Source of the DNA: Luteolibacter pohnpeiensis
GTDB taxonomy: Bacteria > Verrucomicrobiota > Verrucomicrobiia > Verrucomicrobiales > Akkermansiaceae
DNA length: 63,387 nt
Assembly (NCBI RefSeq): GCF_016595435.1
Contig: NZ_JAENIJ010000025.1
Coordinates: 1 to 63,387, forward strand
Direction: 5' to 3'
The notes below the pieces were generated by a model that made no database searches, had not been told where the DNA came from, and was given only the letters and a program-made list of their open reading frames with translations. The first letter of the stretch is position 1, and the number at the start of each line of letters is the position of its first letter. The position numbers were made by a program, and so were the translations under genes. This document shows positions 16,997-25,713 of the stretch, in pieces.

Positions 16997-17386
16997 TTAG
17001 CAAGATTGAGATCCTTCTTTGTTAGGAATTCTATTTTTGATCGAAATCGAGAACGTGATAGCCGCGCCGATGCTCGCTCTTTGAACGGACTTCGTGTTCT
17101 GAGCGCTCTTGGCTGTTAGATTTCTTTTGGTTTCGCTGACTCGTTTGCTGGAATTCTGGGACCTGCTTTCATCCTTCGATGCGCCTGACGATTTGGACTC
17201 TCTAGCCTGCTCTTCAACGCTGGTTTGGGTGCGATCCTGATTGCTTACATCGCTGGAATTGATCGTTGATCCAGAAGTGCCTTGCTGGGTCCGCTTTTCT
17301 GAATTTGACGATACATCCTTGGAAGCCTCATTGGTCGACTGGTTGTATTCGGTGGATGATTCCTGGCTGGTGATGCGATCGGCCAT
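16997..17386 (-). CDS. Ser/Asn/Gln-rich low-complexity protein
   Basis: 129 residues from ATG 17386 (MADRITSQESS), 4 bases after the stop of the gene before it. More than half of residues 10-110 are Ser, Thr, Asn, Gln, Lys or Glu, with a short ordered C-terminus (ASIGAAITFSISIKNRI). Function unknown. It sits between adaptor and fibre genes, so a virion role such as a flexible linker is possible. A longer GTG/ATG-type extension to 17530 would overlap the neighbour by 140 bases and is less likely. Confidence 0.5.
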   Translation of the reverse strand: MADRITSQESSTEYNQSTNEASKDVSSNSEKRTQQGTSGSTINSSDVSNQDRTQTSVEEQARESKSSGASKDESRSQNSSKRVSETKRNLTAKSAQNTKSVQRASIGAAITFSISIKNRIPNKEGSQSC

Positions 17387-17390
17387 TAAA

Positions 17391-17861
17391 TTACGAGTTG
17401 TAGATGATTTGTCCCTTTTGGTTATGAGCATTGTTCGTTTCTCGAACTCGCTCGTCAGTCCTATTACCCTCAGTCGTCGCTGATTGGGCTTCCTCTGCAG
17501 CACGCTTTTCTTCGCCTGAGCGATTGCCAATTTCTTTGGCGTTTACCGTAGAATTCGATTTGGTGGTGCCGGATTCGTCCTGAGTGGTTGATCCATTCCG
17601 AGTCTGGATTCCGGATTCAGTGGAATCAGCAACCTCTTCAGAGCCTCCACCTTGCTCTTCATTGCCATTCATCTCTTGGTTGCTGACAATATCAAGAAGC
17701 TGCCAATCTTTGATGATTGTTGCCGTGATAGTGATTTCGGCAGGTAGCTCTACCTGAACGCCTCGCTCCACTGCGGCCGCGCATCCATCGTTGATTTTCA
17801 TGATGATTTCTTCAATGAAAGATGGAAGGTCTTCCAATCTGATGACTGTTTCGACGGGCAT
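17391..17861 (-). CDS. Protein with low-complexity tail, paired with the next gene
   Basis: 156 residues. The first 65 residues look ordered (MPVETVIRLEDLPSFIEEII). The rest is rich in Ser, Thr, Asn, Glu and Gly, very like the next gene. The two adjoining low-complexity proteins look like partners or a split duplication. Lies 2 bases after the adaptor gene. Confidence 0.5.
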   Translation of the reverse strand: MPVETVIRLEDLPSFIEEIIMKINDGCAAAVERGVQVELPAEITITATIIKDWQLLDIVSNQEMNGNEEQGGGSEEVADSTESGIQTRNGSTTQDESGTTKSNSTVNAKEIGNRSGEEKRAAEEAQSATTEGNRTDERVRETNNAHNQKGQIIYNS

Positions 17862-17863
17862 GC

Positions 17864-18733
17864 TTAAAATCCTCTAGGGGTGCCGACTCTGTTTGAGGGA
17901 GTCGCAAGTGAATGAATGGATGAGTTGATAAACCGAAATTCAGCCTCTTCAGCACGGCGAAGGGTCGTCGCAATCAGATCCTTGTCCCGCCACAGTGACG
18001 AGCTGGTGAGTTCGGCCCTTGCTAGTGGAAGCAGGAAGGATTCGATATGTTCAGTTCGGAATGGGAGTTCGTCGCCTGGAGTAACTATGTCCTCAAATCC
18101 GACTCGGAGCGGTGATAGTTTGGCCTCAAATTCTAGTCGATATGCCTGATCGGGCAGGGAGTCAGTGCGGAAAATCGCGGGACTGGCGGGATTGTTATTC
18201 AGCGCGTTGCCTTCAATCCGAAACCGGCAGGGGCGACAGATCGCACGATTAGGTGAGCGATAGTCACGCGCCATCGGATTGCTCAATTTGAGATAGTCAC
18301 CCGTTTCGATAATGAGCGGGTCCGAGATTACCTCCATCAAAGTCGCAGGCAGCGCTGAGGCATCACCGAAAATCACGGCTTCGACAGTCCCAGATGGGCC
18401 GTTGTAAGGATGCAGAAGATTTCCATCGCCTGTGATTTGGTTATCAATCGGGTCGCCGCTAATCCTGATGGTGCAAAAAAGCTCATCACCAATGATGGTG
18501 TATCCAGTAAATGAACGGCTACCATTCGTCACCTCAAGCATTGCGCTAACCGGAGCTGAGAGCGATAGCGATCCATTGGTTTTCTTCGTGTGATCGGGCG
18601 AAAGTTCATGGAGCCTTTGAATGGCCGCATTGATCGCGTCAACGAGTTCAAGACGTGAATCGGCGCTGAGCTGCGACAGTGACTTTTCCTTGAGGTCACG
18701 GATTAGTTTTTGCGCTAAAGCGATTGCTTTCAT
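17864..18733 (-). CDS. Head-tail connector/adaptor candidate
   Basis: 289 residues. The N-terminal helix with VDAINAAIQRLHELSP, the middle beta part and the C-terminal helices with HIESFLLPLARAELTSS resemble the end of the larger neighbouring adaptor (HRYIESLLLPIVRHQATSS-like), so the two may be paralogues that stack below the portal. The start overlaps the neighbour's stop (ATGA). Confidence 0.5.
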   Translation of the reverse strand: MKAIALAQKLIRDLKEKSLSQLSADSRLELVDAINAAIQRLHELSPDHTKKTNGSLSLSAPVSAMLEVTNGSRSFTGYTIIGDELFCTIRISGDPIDNQITGDGNLLHPYNGPSGTVEAVIFGDASALPATLMEVISDPLIIETGDYLKLSNPMARDYRSPNRAICRPCRFRIEGNALNNNPASPAIFRTDSLPDQAYRLEFEAKLSPLRVGFEDIVTPGDELPFRTEHIESFLLPLARAELTSSSLWRDKDLIATTLRRAEEAEFRFINSSIHSLATPSNRVGTPRGF

Positions 18734-20277
18734 GTTTTTTGCTCAGTCCTCCGGTTGATATTGTCGCCAGCTTTTCCCGGAAGTGGATCCGCGGAATCTA
18801 GCAGCTGAATTGCTTGCTGATATTCGGCTTCGATCGACGCTTTCCGCTCTTCGTTTGTGAAGAGGTAATAGCTGGTGGCCTGATGACGGACGATCGGCAG
18901 AAGGAGGCTTTCAATGTAACGGTGAGGAATTGGGATTCTCCGACACGTATCGAAATCGTTCCAGTTATATCGAGGTGCCTCATTAACCACATCCAAAAGG
19001 AATGCTGTGTCTTCTCCCGGAGGCGGGGTTACGAGGAACGTGCATTTGACCGGATCTTTGCCGGCCTGATTCGTCCGGTGGATATGATACGCAATCGGTT
19101 TGCTGGCGGTGTTGCCTGAAAGAAATAGGTCTTGGAACTGCTCAAGCTCTTCTACCGTTCCAATAGGCGAGAGTTGGCGTCTGCTGTCCTTGATGCGGGC
19201 AGGGCCAATGACATTCTGAATTTCATCACTCAAATCGTAAGATTGTGCTCCGGCAGCAAGAGTGAATTCCAGTGTTGAGTTGGTCCAATAATTCCGGTCC
19301 CGCGCCTGATTCCAAACAGTCTGAAGCGCGGCATTCAGGTCATGGAGAGCACGGCGGCGAACATACCCAGGCGTGCTTTTGACATTTGAATAGCCCCACA
19401 GGATCAGAATGTCACGGATGACATCGCACACACCAAGCCCATCCCGACCGGCATCGAGGCATGCCTTCACGACAAGATCGATCTGATTTTTGGATGCAAG
19501 CGCGAGCCTCGTCGACATTTTTGCCGCGCTAATTGCGCTTACAATCAAAGTAGCGTTGAAAGCCGGATACTTTCCAATCGTCCCAACAATTGAAGTCTCA
19601 ACACTGAGGGCAACCGACATGGTTGGATTACGAACCTGTAGATCTGCAGCAGTAGTTACAGATACCTGTGCACTGGCTTGGATTGCCATCTGAACAGAGA
19701 GATTCGCTGTAGAGAGAAGAGTTGCTGATTGATGCTCGAAACCAATCGTGAAATTTGGAATCCCAGTTCCAGCAAATTCCGGACCCCAGTTGAACCAAGA
19801 TGAACTTGGCAGCTCTTGTGGGCCAATTTCATCCGTTCGGTTTCCAATCCAGATACCGTTAATTTCATCTTCACCGACAACGTTCTGATAAATCAGGGAA
19901 TAGTCCGTATATGGGGTTCCATCTCCTAGCCCAGATGCTTGAAGTGTTACCCTTGGGTATCCTGCCGAAATGTCTGTGATTACATTTCCGTCACTGGTCC
20001 AACTGATTTCCTTTGGAGCAACATACCCATATAAGTCGGGAATTGGATCAGGTGCATTTGAGGGAATCAGCACCGAACTGGCGTCGGGATTCGTTGATCC
20101 GCCAACAGTAATTGTCGCAATTTTTTTGGTATAAAATGACCTTCTTCTACCAAGGTCCGCTCCCGTAGAAATAGCCGATGCCACCAGCGATCCAACAAGC
20201 TCGCGTTGCTTCCCAATGCTTGCGGAATAAACCACAGCAGTTGCGATCAAGCTGGATTCGAGTGTGACAGCAGCCAT
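18730..20277 (-). CDS. Tail tubular/adaptor protein with N-terminal beta domain
   Basis: 515 residues. Residues about 285-515 resemble T7 gp11/P22 gp4-type adaptors: LNAALQTVWNQARDRNYW, then QSYDLSDEIQNVIGPARI, and a C-terminal helix IESLLLPIVRHQATSYYLF. The first 270 residues are a separate beta-rich part with a surface character (DGNVITDISAGYPRVTL), perhaps a fused decoration or fibre-binding domain. Likely forms the short tail tube below the portal. Confidence 0.6.
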   Translation of the reverse strand: MAAVTLESSLIATAVVYSASIGKQRELVGSLVASAISTGADLGRRRSFYTKKIATITVGGSTNPDASSVLIPSNAPDPIPDLYGYVAPKEISWTSDGNVITDISAGYPRVTLQASGLGDGTPYTDYSLIYQNVVGEDEINGIWIGNRTDEIGPQELPSSSWFNWGPEFAGTGIPNFTIGFEHQSATLLSTANLSVQMAIQASAQVSVTTAADLQVRNPTMSVALSVETSIVGTIGKYPAFNATLIVSAISAAKMSTRLALASKNQIDLVVKACLDAGRDGLGVCDVIRDILILWGYSNVKSTPGYVRRRALHDLNAALQTVWNQARDRNYWTNSTLEFTLAAGAQSYDLSDEIQNVIGPARIKDSRRQLSPIGTVEELEQFQDLFLSGNTASKPIAYHIHRTNQAGKDPVKCTFLVTPPPGEDTAFLLDVVNEAPRYNWNDFDTCRRIPIPHRYIESLLLPIVRHQATSYYLFTNEERKASIEAEYQQAIQLLDSADPLPGKAGDNINRRTEQKT

Positions 20278-20286
20278 TTAAGTCTA

Positions 20287-20688
20287 TCAGTTGAACTGCA
20301 ACGATATGGACCCAATCGGAAATGATGGAACATCACCAGTTTCAACGACTTTGCTAGTCGTCAAAGCTCCATGAATCAGCATGTTTCCACCTGAGGAGGA
20401 ATCGAAGATGGCAAAGTGCGTAATCGATCCCCAAGCTCCTGTTGCAGCAGAAAAGGTGATGGCTGCTCCGTTAGCCTTCAGCCCTGCTGAAGCACCGGGG
20501 AAGTTGGTGTTATTGTTTGTGACAGACGCACGGGCATAGCCGTTACCGGAGACTTCGGTGCCTCCACCAGCGTCAGTCGGACCTGCGGTGTAGAGGGCTA
20601 GATATACGGTTGCAGGGCGGGTGTAGTCCGATCCGCCCAAAATGTGATCTGCAAGTTTGTTTTCGAGATAGTCAGATAATGCGCTCAT
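20287..20688 (-). CDS. Conserved phage tail-fibre-associated protein
   Basis: 133 residues. The order DYLENKLADHILGGSDYTRP, VYLALYTAGPTDAGGGTEV, NGYARASVTNN and FAIFDSSSGGNMLIHGALT is a pattern I know from many tailed phages, annotated as small tail fibre or decoration proteins. Short beta-rich protein lying between capsid and adaptor genes. Confidence 0.7.
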   Translation of the reverse strand: MSALSDYLENKLADHILGGSDYTRPATVYLALYTAGPTDAGGGTEVSGNGYARASVTNNNTNFPGASAGLKANGAAITFSAATGAWGSITHFAIFDSSSGGNMLIHGALTTSKVVETGDVPSFPIGSISLQFN

Positions 20689-20697
20689 AGCAGATGA

Positions 20698-21108
20698 TTA
20701 TTCGGTTTCAGTGGTTGGTGAATTGGATTGAAGCCATTCAAGAACAGCCTCGCGAAGTTCGCCTTTCCCGTTCTCCATGCGAAGCTGAGTGCGATCATCG
20801 GCGATTCGAGCAATGGAATCCTCGCCATCATAGACGATACCGTCCTTGATACTGAATTGGTGAGCACCTTCCTGGGAGCCTTCAGTCGAAGTAGAGGATT
20901 CCTCGATCTCGATAACTTCGATCGTTGGAATTTGAGTGATGAAGCGGTTTGGCTTCTCGAAAACATCAGCCGCGGCGGCGTTGAGTTCGCTCGCTTCCAG
21001 TGGACGGCCTTTATAGAGGTATCGTCCGAATTCTTCATTGTGGTAGAAATTACCCACTCGAGGAGGCGCATAGCGTGAACGAATCGGGATATAGATGAGG
21101 AATCTCAT
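20698..21108 (-). CDS. Small protein after the capsid gene, unknown
   Basis: 136 residues from ATG 21108 (MRFLIYIPIRSRYAPPR). N-terminal half beta-like (VGNFYHNEEFGRYLYKG), then an acidic Ser/Thr/Glu linker and a short helical end with LREAVLEWLQS. The position right after the major capsid suggests a head accessory protein. No family recognised. Confidence 0.5.
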   Translation of the reverse strand: MRFLIYIPIRSRYAPPRVGNFYHNEEFGRYLYKGRPLEASELNAAAADVFEKPNRFITQIPTIEVIEIEESSTSTEGSQEGAHQFSIKDGIVYDGEDSIARIADDRTQLRMENGKGELREAVLEWLQSNSPTTETE

Positions 21109-21160
21109 GATGAAGGGAAATGCCGGGGAAGGTGATTGTCCTTCCCCGGCTGGGTGCGGG

Positions 21161-22633
21161 TTATGCCACAGTTGGCAGATTGATTCCTGCATAGGTAATC
21201 GCGTGGCGAATACGGATTACCGATGGGTGGCGACCGATCCGGTCTTCACGGATTTTCTGACCGAAGACAGAAGTAATGAAGTTCTGGACGATGAATCCGC
21301 CTTCCTGAACTTGTTGCGACCGGTGACCACGGTATTTGCCGTAACCGCGGAGCGCTGCTTGGCGACCAAGGATGAGCGTATCGCCAATCGGAACTCCTTT
21401 GCTGTTGCAAGGAATAATGAGGGATCCGGATGGGTGAGCATCGGTGTGTCTGCCTGACCAGACGCCGGTATCCCATGTTACATCACCGAGCGAAGTTGCA
21501 CGGATTCCAGATGCAGCAGATCCAAGACGGCCGGTAATAGTGATCTTGTTTCCGTTGTTTCCGGTCGTGTAGGAATACATGCCAACTTTTCCAGCATCCG
21601 CACCAGTAAGGTTGTAGATGAGGAAATAGCGGGTTTCCGTTGCCGGTGCGAAAGTTCCTTCGCCAATGAACCGATATGCGAAGCCAGGGAAATGCTTGAA
21701 ATACATTTTCTTGGTCTTGGCCCCATCGGTGGCGTTACCTCCACCAGTGATGTCGATCGCGGTAGTTCCTGCCGCCACAGCCGTTCCAAGGAATGCTTTC
21801 GGGTTAAGGAATGAACCAACAGCGCCGATGCCATCGTGGTCGATCGGGTTGTAAGGAACGATGCAATGGCCGTCGATGCAAGGATACCCACCTGCGAACA
21901 GGGTGTTACCTTTTCCGCGGTTGTCGCCTTGGGAAAGGACTTGACGATAGTCAGGGTCCATCTTGAGCGAGGTCAAAGCGGCTTCAGTGGCAATGACGTT
22001 TTGCGACCAAATCGGGGCGCGGCTTCCCATAGCTGCAATGTTTGCAGGGAGTCCGCCCAATGGCTTCATTGACTGTCCACCGGTAACGATCTCATCCCAG
22101 ACAAGGGTGTCAGCGCTACCAAGGGTGTTGAGGGTCTTGCCGTTGGCATAGAGAACGTTGGAGGAGTTCAGCTTGAGCTGGAACATTCCGAACAACTGGT
22201 CGGTCTTGAGACGTCCAAGCCATTTCCCAAGTTCTACGTTTGCACCGGACTTGATTTCCCCGCGCATCCCCATCACCTCTTCGGTGCGGTCGCTGAAGGA
22301 ATAGCCGTGACGTGCCCAGTCAACCTTGAGGCTGTAGCTGGAAATCTGAGTTTCCTCGAAATCGTCAGGGCCACTAAATAGCTCCTCGCCAATGTGCGGT
22401 TCATCATAGAATCCGCTCATGTTGGTGAAGGTGATTTCTTGGCCCTTACCCTTTGAGGTATCGGTTTTGACCTGGATAATCGCCTTGTTTCCTCGTGACT
22501 CCATTTCTTGGAAGAAGTCAGAGCTTTGTTCAGCGACTAGGACGCCCTGTTGCCAGAGCTTACGGACGGAACCCGGGTCCATCGCTGCAAGCGAGTCGCC
22601 GGTATTTACGGGAGTAAAATCCACGTTTGGCAT
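21161..22633 (-). CDS. Major capsid protein (N4-gp56/DUF4043-like HK97 fold)
   Basis: 490 residues. The order FTNMSGFYDEPHIGEEL, LKVDWARHGYSFSDRTEE, GKWLGRLKTDQLFGMF and the late QEGGFIVQNFITSVFGQ fits the N4-gp56/DUF4043 group of capsid proteins. It follows the acidic scaffold gene, the normal order. A perfect palindrome (22658-22680) related to the phage motif lies 24 bases upstream of the start and probably controls capsid expression. Confidence 0.8.
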   Translation of the reverse strand: MPNVDFTPVNTGDSLAAMDPGSVRKLWQQGVLVAEQSSDFFQEMESRGNKAIIQVKTDTSKGKGQEITFTNMSGFYDEPHIGEELFSGPDDFEETQISSYSLKVDWARHGYSFSDRTEEVMGMRGEIKSGANVELGKWLGRLKTDQLFGMFQLKLNSSNVLYANGKTLNTLGSADTLVWDEIVTGGQSMKPLGGLPANIAAMGSRAPIWSQNVIATEAALTSLKMDPDYRQVLSQGDNRGKGNTLFAGGYPCIDGHCIVPYNPIDHDGIGAVGSFLNPKAFLGTAVAAGTTAIDITGGGNATDGAKTKKMYFKHFPGFAYRFIGEGTFAPATETRYFLIYNLTGADAGKVGMYSYTTGNNGNKITITGRLGSAASGIRATSLGDVTWDTGVWSGRHTDAHPSGSLIIPCNSKGVPIGDTLILGRQAALRGYGKYRGHRSQQVQEGGFIVQNFITSVFGQKIREDRIGRHPSVIRIRHAITYAGINLPTVA

Positions 22634-22657
22634 AGTATTTGGTGTGGTTTGCAGTTA

Positions 22658-22680
22658 AAACTCGACGAAATGTCGAGTTT
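22658..22680. promoter_or_regulatory. Palindromic form of the phage motif before the capsid gene
   Basis: aaactcgac (22658-22666), a 5-base centre, and gtcgagttt (22672-22680) form a perfect 9-bp inverted repeat: two head-to-head copies of the motif half ctcgac. It sits 24 bases upstream of the capsid start. It could be a dimeric operator or, as RNA, a hairpin between scaffold and capsid. Confidence 0.6.
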
Positions 22681-22727
22681 GAGATTGCAACCGCTCCTAA
22701 TGACTTGCCGGAGTAACCAATAGCCGA

Positions 22728-23807
22728 TCAGTCGACAGCAGTGCCTACGAATCTCTCGTAGTCGTCCAACGACTTAATCTTGCCCATCTGTTCTTCCAGC
22801 TTGGTTGCGGGAGCGGTTGGTGGGGTTGAACGAGCGCTTCCGCTCGCGATTTGGTTGGGGCGACGTGTGGCGTTCTTTTTGGCAGGAACCGCAGCAACTT
22901 TGGGAGTCTTGGCAGGATTGGTCATCATGATTCCAAGCTCTTTTGCGGCAGCTTTTGCCAAAATGAAGGGCTTATCTGGAGAGTCGAATACTGGATCTCC
23001 CATCTCTTGCATTTCCCGGTCGATCTCCTGCATCTTCTTGAATAAAGGAGATTCAGGATTTTTCGTGTCAGGATAGTAGCGGGTGGTTCGAGCTTCTGAT
23101 TCCGCAAATTCGCGATCATACCGGCTTACTTCCTCTTGGCGCTTTGAGGATTCACGTTGTGCCTCTTGCGCACGTAGAGTATCGCGCTCATCGAAAAGAT
23201 TATCGATCTTTTCTTCTAGCTCTGCAGCCTTCTCGAAATCCATTTCGATCGTTGCAGCTCTCTTTTGCGCGCGAAGATCAGTGATTTCGCTGGTAACATC
23301 AGCAGCGGTTCTGGATGGCGCTTGTTCCACTTCCTTGGATTCGGATTTCTCCTGAACTCCAAGAATCGATTCAGCCTTAGAAATACATTCCTTGAGTGAC
23401 CATTCTGGATGCCGCTTGCGGATTTCAAAGGCCTCAGCCTCTACCTCATCCTTTGCGCGAAGGCGGAAACGATTTGATTTGGCCTTAGGGTCTTCACTCT
23501 CAGGCTCTTCCTCTTCCTCGTCGGATTCCGGCTCAGACTCTTCCGTCTCAGCTTCCTGCTCTTCACCTTCAGAATCAGGTTCCTCGGGTTGCTCTTCCTC
23601 CTCTTCGCCTTGTTCCTCAAGCTCCGTGGCTTCATCGTGTGATGGCTCATCATCGGGTTCATCACGGAATCGATCCACAGACTTTTGGTAATCGGCGATT
23701 GGGTCAGTCGCCCCATTATTGGGGTCATGTGTCTCATCTCCGGTTGAAGATGGATCACCCGTCGTTTCCAATTCCAAATCGGCTTCCGCCTGATCGTTGT
23801 TTGGCAT
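22728..23807 (-). CDS. Scaffold protein
   Basis: 359 residues, very acidic (long Glu/Asp runs near 55-100), then charged coiled-coil stretches (about 150-270), and a Pro/Ala-rich basic C-terminus ending in a helix (EQMGKIKSLDDYERFVG). Acidic coiled coil with basic C-terminal helix just upstream of the capsid gene is the classic scaffold layout; the basic end would bind the capsid shell. A TTGACA-17-GATTAT promoter lies directly before the ATG. Confidence 0.7.
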   Translation of the reverse strand: MPNNDQAEADLELETTGDPSSTGDETHDPNNGATDPIADYQKSVDRFRDEPDDEPSHDEATELEEQGEEEEEQPEEPDSEGEEQEAETEESEPESDEEEEEPESEDPKAKSNRFRLRAKDEVEAEAFEIRKRHPEWSLKECISKAESILGVQEKSESKEVEQAPSRTAADVTSEITDLRAQKRAATIEMDFEKAAELEEKIDNLFDERDTLRAQEAQRESSKRQEEVSRYDREFAESEARTTRYYPDTKNPESPLFKKMQEIDREMQEMGDPVFDSPDKPFILAKAAAKELGIMMTNPAKTPKVAAVPAKKNATRRPNQIASGSARSTPPTAPATKLEEQMGKIKSLDDYERFVGTAVD

Positions 23808-23814
23808 GGCGGCG

Positions 23815-23846
23815 ATAATCTATCAAACTAAACGTTTTGTCAAGTT
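23815..23846 (-). promoter_or_regulatory. Scaffold promoter containing a phage motif site
   Basis: Read leftward: TTGACA (23838-23843), 17 bases, GATTAT (23815-23820), then the ATG only 7 bases on, so any transcript would be leaderless or nearly so. The -35 box is part of the motif form aacttgacaaaacgtt (23831-23846). This is the one site where the motif has a good -10 partner. Confidence 0.5.
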
Positions 23847-23871
23847 GTGAGTAGCATGATACAGAAAGCCC

Positions 23872-24465
23872 ATGTCAGATTTCACTCCGGGTATAAATGA
23901 TGGGCGGATTGATACCCTTGAGGCGAGAGTTGCTGAACTAGAAAGGCAGTTGCAACCATTCAACCGCAAAATGATAGTTGTTGGATCGATAGAAACGGGA
24001 TATGAAAATATTGAAGTTTTTGCGATTGAGCAAGGTTTGGCTGATGGTGGATCTGAATTGCATCCGTTTCGAGTAACGACAAGCGGTGAAGGGGATGATG
24101 AAACATTTCGTGTCGCCGGGTCTAGTGCTGGATCGACAGTGTATCGTGAATGGGATGGTGATACGATCAATGTCACTGGACTCGACACAGACATTGCCAC
24201 CGCTGATTACGTTTACTTGAAAGGGGAGGTGGTAAATCGCGCCCTCACTTCTCTTGCTGTATCCGGCGAGTCATCAAAACTAAAAACCTCAGTTTGGACT
24301 GAAGGCGGCGGGGGAGGCATGGGGAAAAACACCGAAGTAAATTTGCTGATAGCTCAAAAAATAGATGGGACCATGGTAAATCTCGTGCGTTCTAACATTC
24401 GAATGATTCGTATCTGCCAAAAATCAGCTGGCCCTGTTTGGGTTCCAATTCTGACCATCGGATAA
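23872..24465 (+). CDS. Rightward gene inside the head module, unknown
   Basis: 197 residues. Starts with a short coiled coil (RIDTLEARVAELERQLQP) followed by a beta-rich domain (VYREWDGDTINVTGLDTD) like small fibre or decoration proteins. It is transcribed against all neighbours and followed by one base and a second rightward gene. Together they form an inserted pair between scaffold and portal genes, a typical place for an extra gene cassette. Confidence 0.55.
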   Translation: MSDFTPGINDGRIDTLEARVAELERQLQPFNRKMIVVGSIETGYENIEVFAIEQGLADGGSELHPFRVTTSGEGDDETFRVAGSSAGSTVYREWDGDTINVTGLDTDIATADYVYLKGEVVNRALTSLAVSGESSKLKTSVWTEGGGGGMGKNTEVNLLIAQKIDGTMVNLVRSNIRMIRICQKSAGPVWVPILTIG

Positions 24466-24466
24466 T

Positions 24467-25405
24467 ATGCTAGAAGTTCATCCAGGAATTGACCTCTACG
24501 ATATTACCACGTCCATAGAGCATGGATTTTACGATCTCCAGCTCTTGCTGGAGCCAGAGGTATTCTGCCGATTCATGTTTGGCGTGAAACGGTTCAGTAT
24601 CGAAATGACTATCACTAGAAACAAACCAATTGCATTGGTGTCTGGTGGATATTCTATCCGATCTACTACAGGACCGTCGGGAAAATTGGCATACAATGTC
24701 ACCAAGAGTGTCCCGCCGGTTGGATTCGATTCAGGCATTGAGTCCCAAGTAATCGAAAAAGAATACAACAAGATTGGCCCTGATTCTTCAGAGTGCATGG
24801 AGCACATGTTCATTGAAGAAGTGCAAGACAGCGCTCTCAACGCATTGCTCGGTTCATACCAAGATGCCGGGGTCGAATACTTCGCAACTCAGGTTTTCGA
24901 TTTTTCAAGAGACTTTCCAATCGTCACGCCAGTTGTTACAGCGTATCTTACTATGGGGGCATTTGCTAGAGGCTGCTACTCAAAACAGCCCGGTGATGAT
25001 GGGTTTTACGGGCTGCTTTTTCATACAGCCCGCGCCCATGTTGCAGCGCGTGAGAAAACTAGCGCTTACGTCAGGCTATCACCGCCATCGGACGATGAGG
25101 AAATTGCAAAATCCTGCCCTGGCATGTTCTGGCGCTATTCACAGAAAGATCCCAACTTTCCAGAAGTTGAGCCACAATTTATTCGAAATACCAATGGGGT
25201 GCTCGTGATGGGTTCCTACACTCAAAACAATGTCCCATATTTAACCCCAGCAAGCCGTCCTTTGCCTGATGAATCAGGGAGCTACAAACCGGTTGAAATT
25301 AGTGATTTTCGTCTGACGGTAGAAGAGTTTTGGCCATGGAACGAAACTGGCAAGCCGCACTACGATACTAAAACGGGAGAAATGCTAAATAATCCATTTG
25401 GCTAG
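24467..25405 (+). CDS. Second rightward gene in the head module, unknown
   Basis: 312 residues, no signal peptide or membrane helix. Begins MLEVHPGIDLYDITTSIEHG; a mixed alpha/beta protein. It overlaps the 103-residue leftward gene by 4 bases at its 3' end (convergent). Its partner upstream looks fibre-like, so the pair may encode a virion decoration or an accessory trait. Nothing recognised. Confidence 0.5.
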   Translation: MLEVHPGIDLYDITTSIEHGFYDLQLLLEPEVFCRFMFGVKRFSIEMTITRNKPIALVSGGYSIRSTTGPSGKLAYNVTKSVPPVGFDSGIESQVIEKEYNKIGPDSSECMEHMFIEEVQDSALNALLGSYQDAGVEYFATQVFDFSRDFPIVTPVVTAYLTMGAFARGCYSKQPGDDGFYGLLFHTARAHVAAREKTSAYVRLSPPSDDEEIAKSCPGMFWRYSQKDPNFPEVEPQFIRNTNGVLVMGSYTQNNVPYLTPASRPLPDESGSYKPVEISDFRLTVEEFWPWNETGKPHYDTKTGEMLNNPFG

Positions 25406-25713
25406 ATCCCGATCTCAACACCATCTCCCGGCTTGACTCCGAATTGAGCCAAAAGGCGAACATGATTGTCTCGATCTTCTTGAGGTTTTCGTAATACCTC
25501 CAAGATGCCAAGTCGTCTTTGCCTCTTTGCCTCTCGTTCCTGATCAGAGATTTCATCCTCATGAAGAATGGAGTCTGCCATTTTATCTGACAGCTCTTTA
25601 ATCTTCCCCATGAAGATTTGAAATTCAGGATTAGCAATTAGGGCATCAATGCTGCTGATGGTTTCGATCGATTTCTTGCAGCTCATCCGCTCTTCAGGAC
25701 TCAATTGTTTCAT
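25402..25713 (-). CDS. Small helical protein after the portal gene
   Basis: 103 residues, charged and helical, start ATG overlapping the portal stop (ATGA). Regular heptad-like Leu/Ile spacing (IDALIANPEFQIFMGKIKEL) suggests a coiled-coil partner. It is the last leftward gene before the inserted rightward pair, so read-through from the portal ends here or continues antisense into the pair. Confidence 0.55.
   Translation of the reverse strand: MKQLSPEERMSCKKSIETISSIDALIANPEFQIFMGKIKELSDKMADSILHEDEISDQEREAKRQRRLGILEVLRKPQEDRDNHVRLLAQFGVKPGDGVEIGI

Noticed and set aside
17386..17391. Programmed frameshift joining the two low-complexity genes
   Set aside because: No slippery sequence was seen, and the second gene has its own ATG right after the stop.
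23392..23691. Ser-rich frame opposite the scaffold gene
   Set aside because: It is the mirror of the Glu/Asp-rich codons of the scaffold protein, with no start context of its own.
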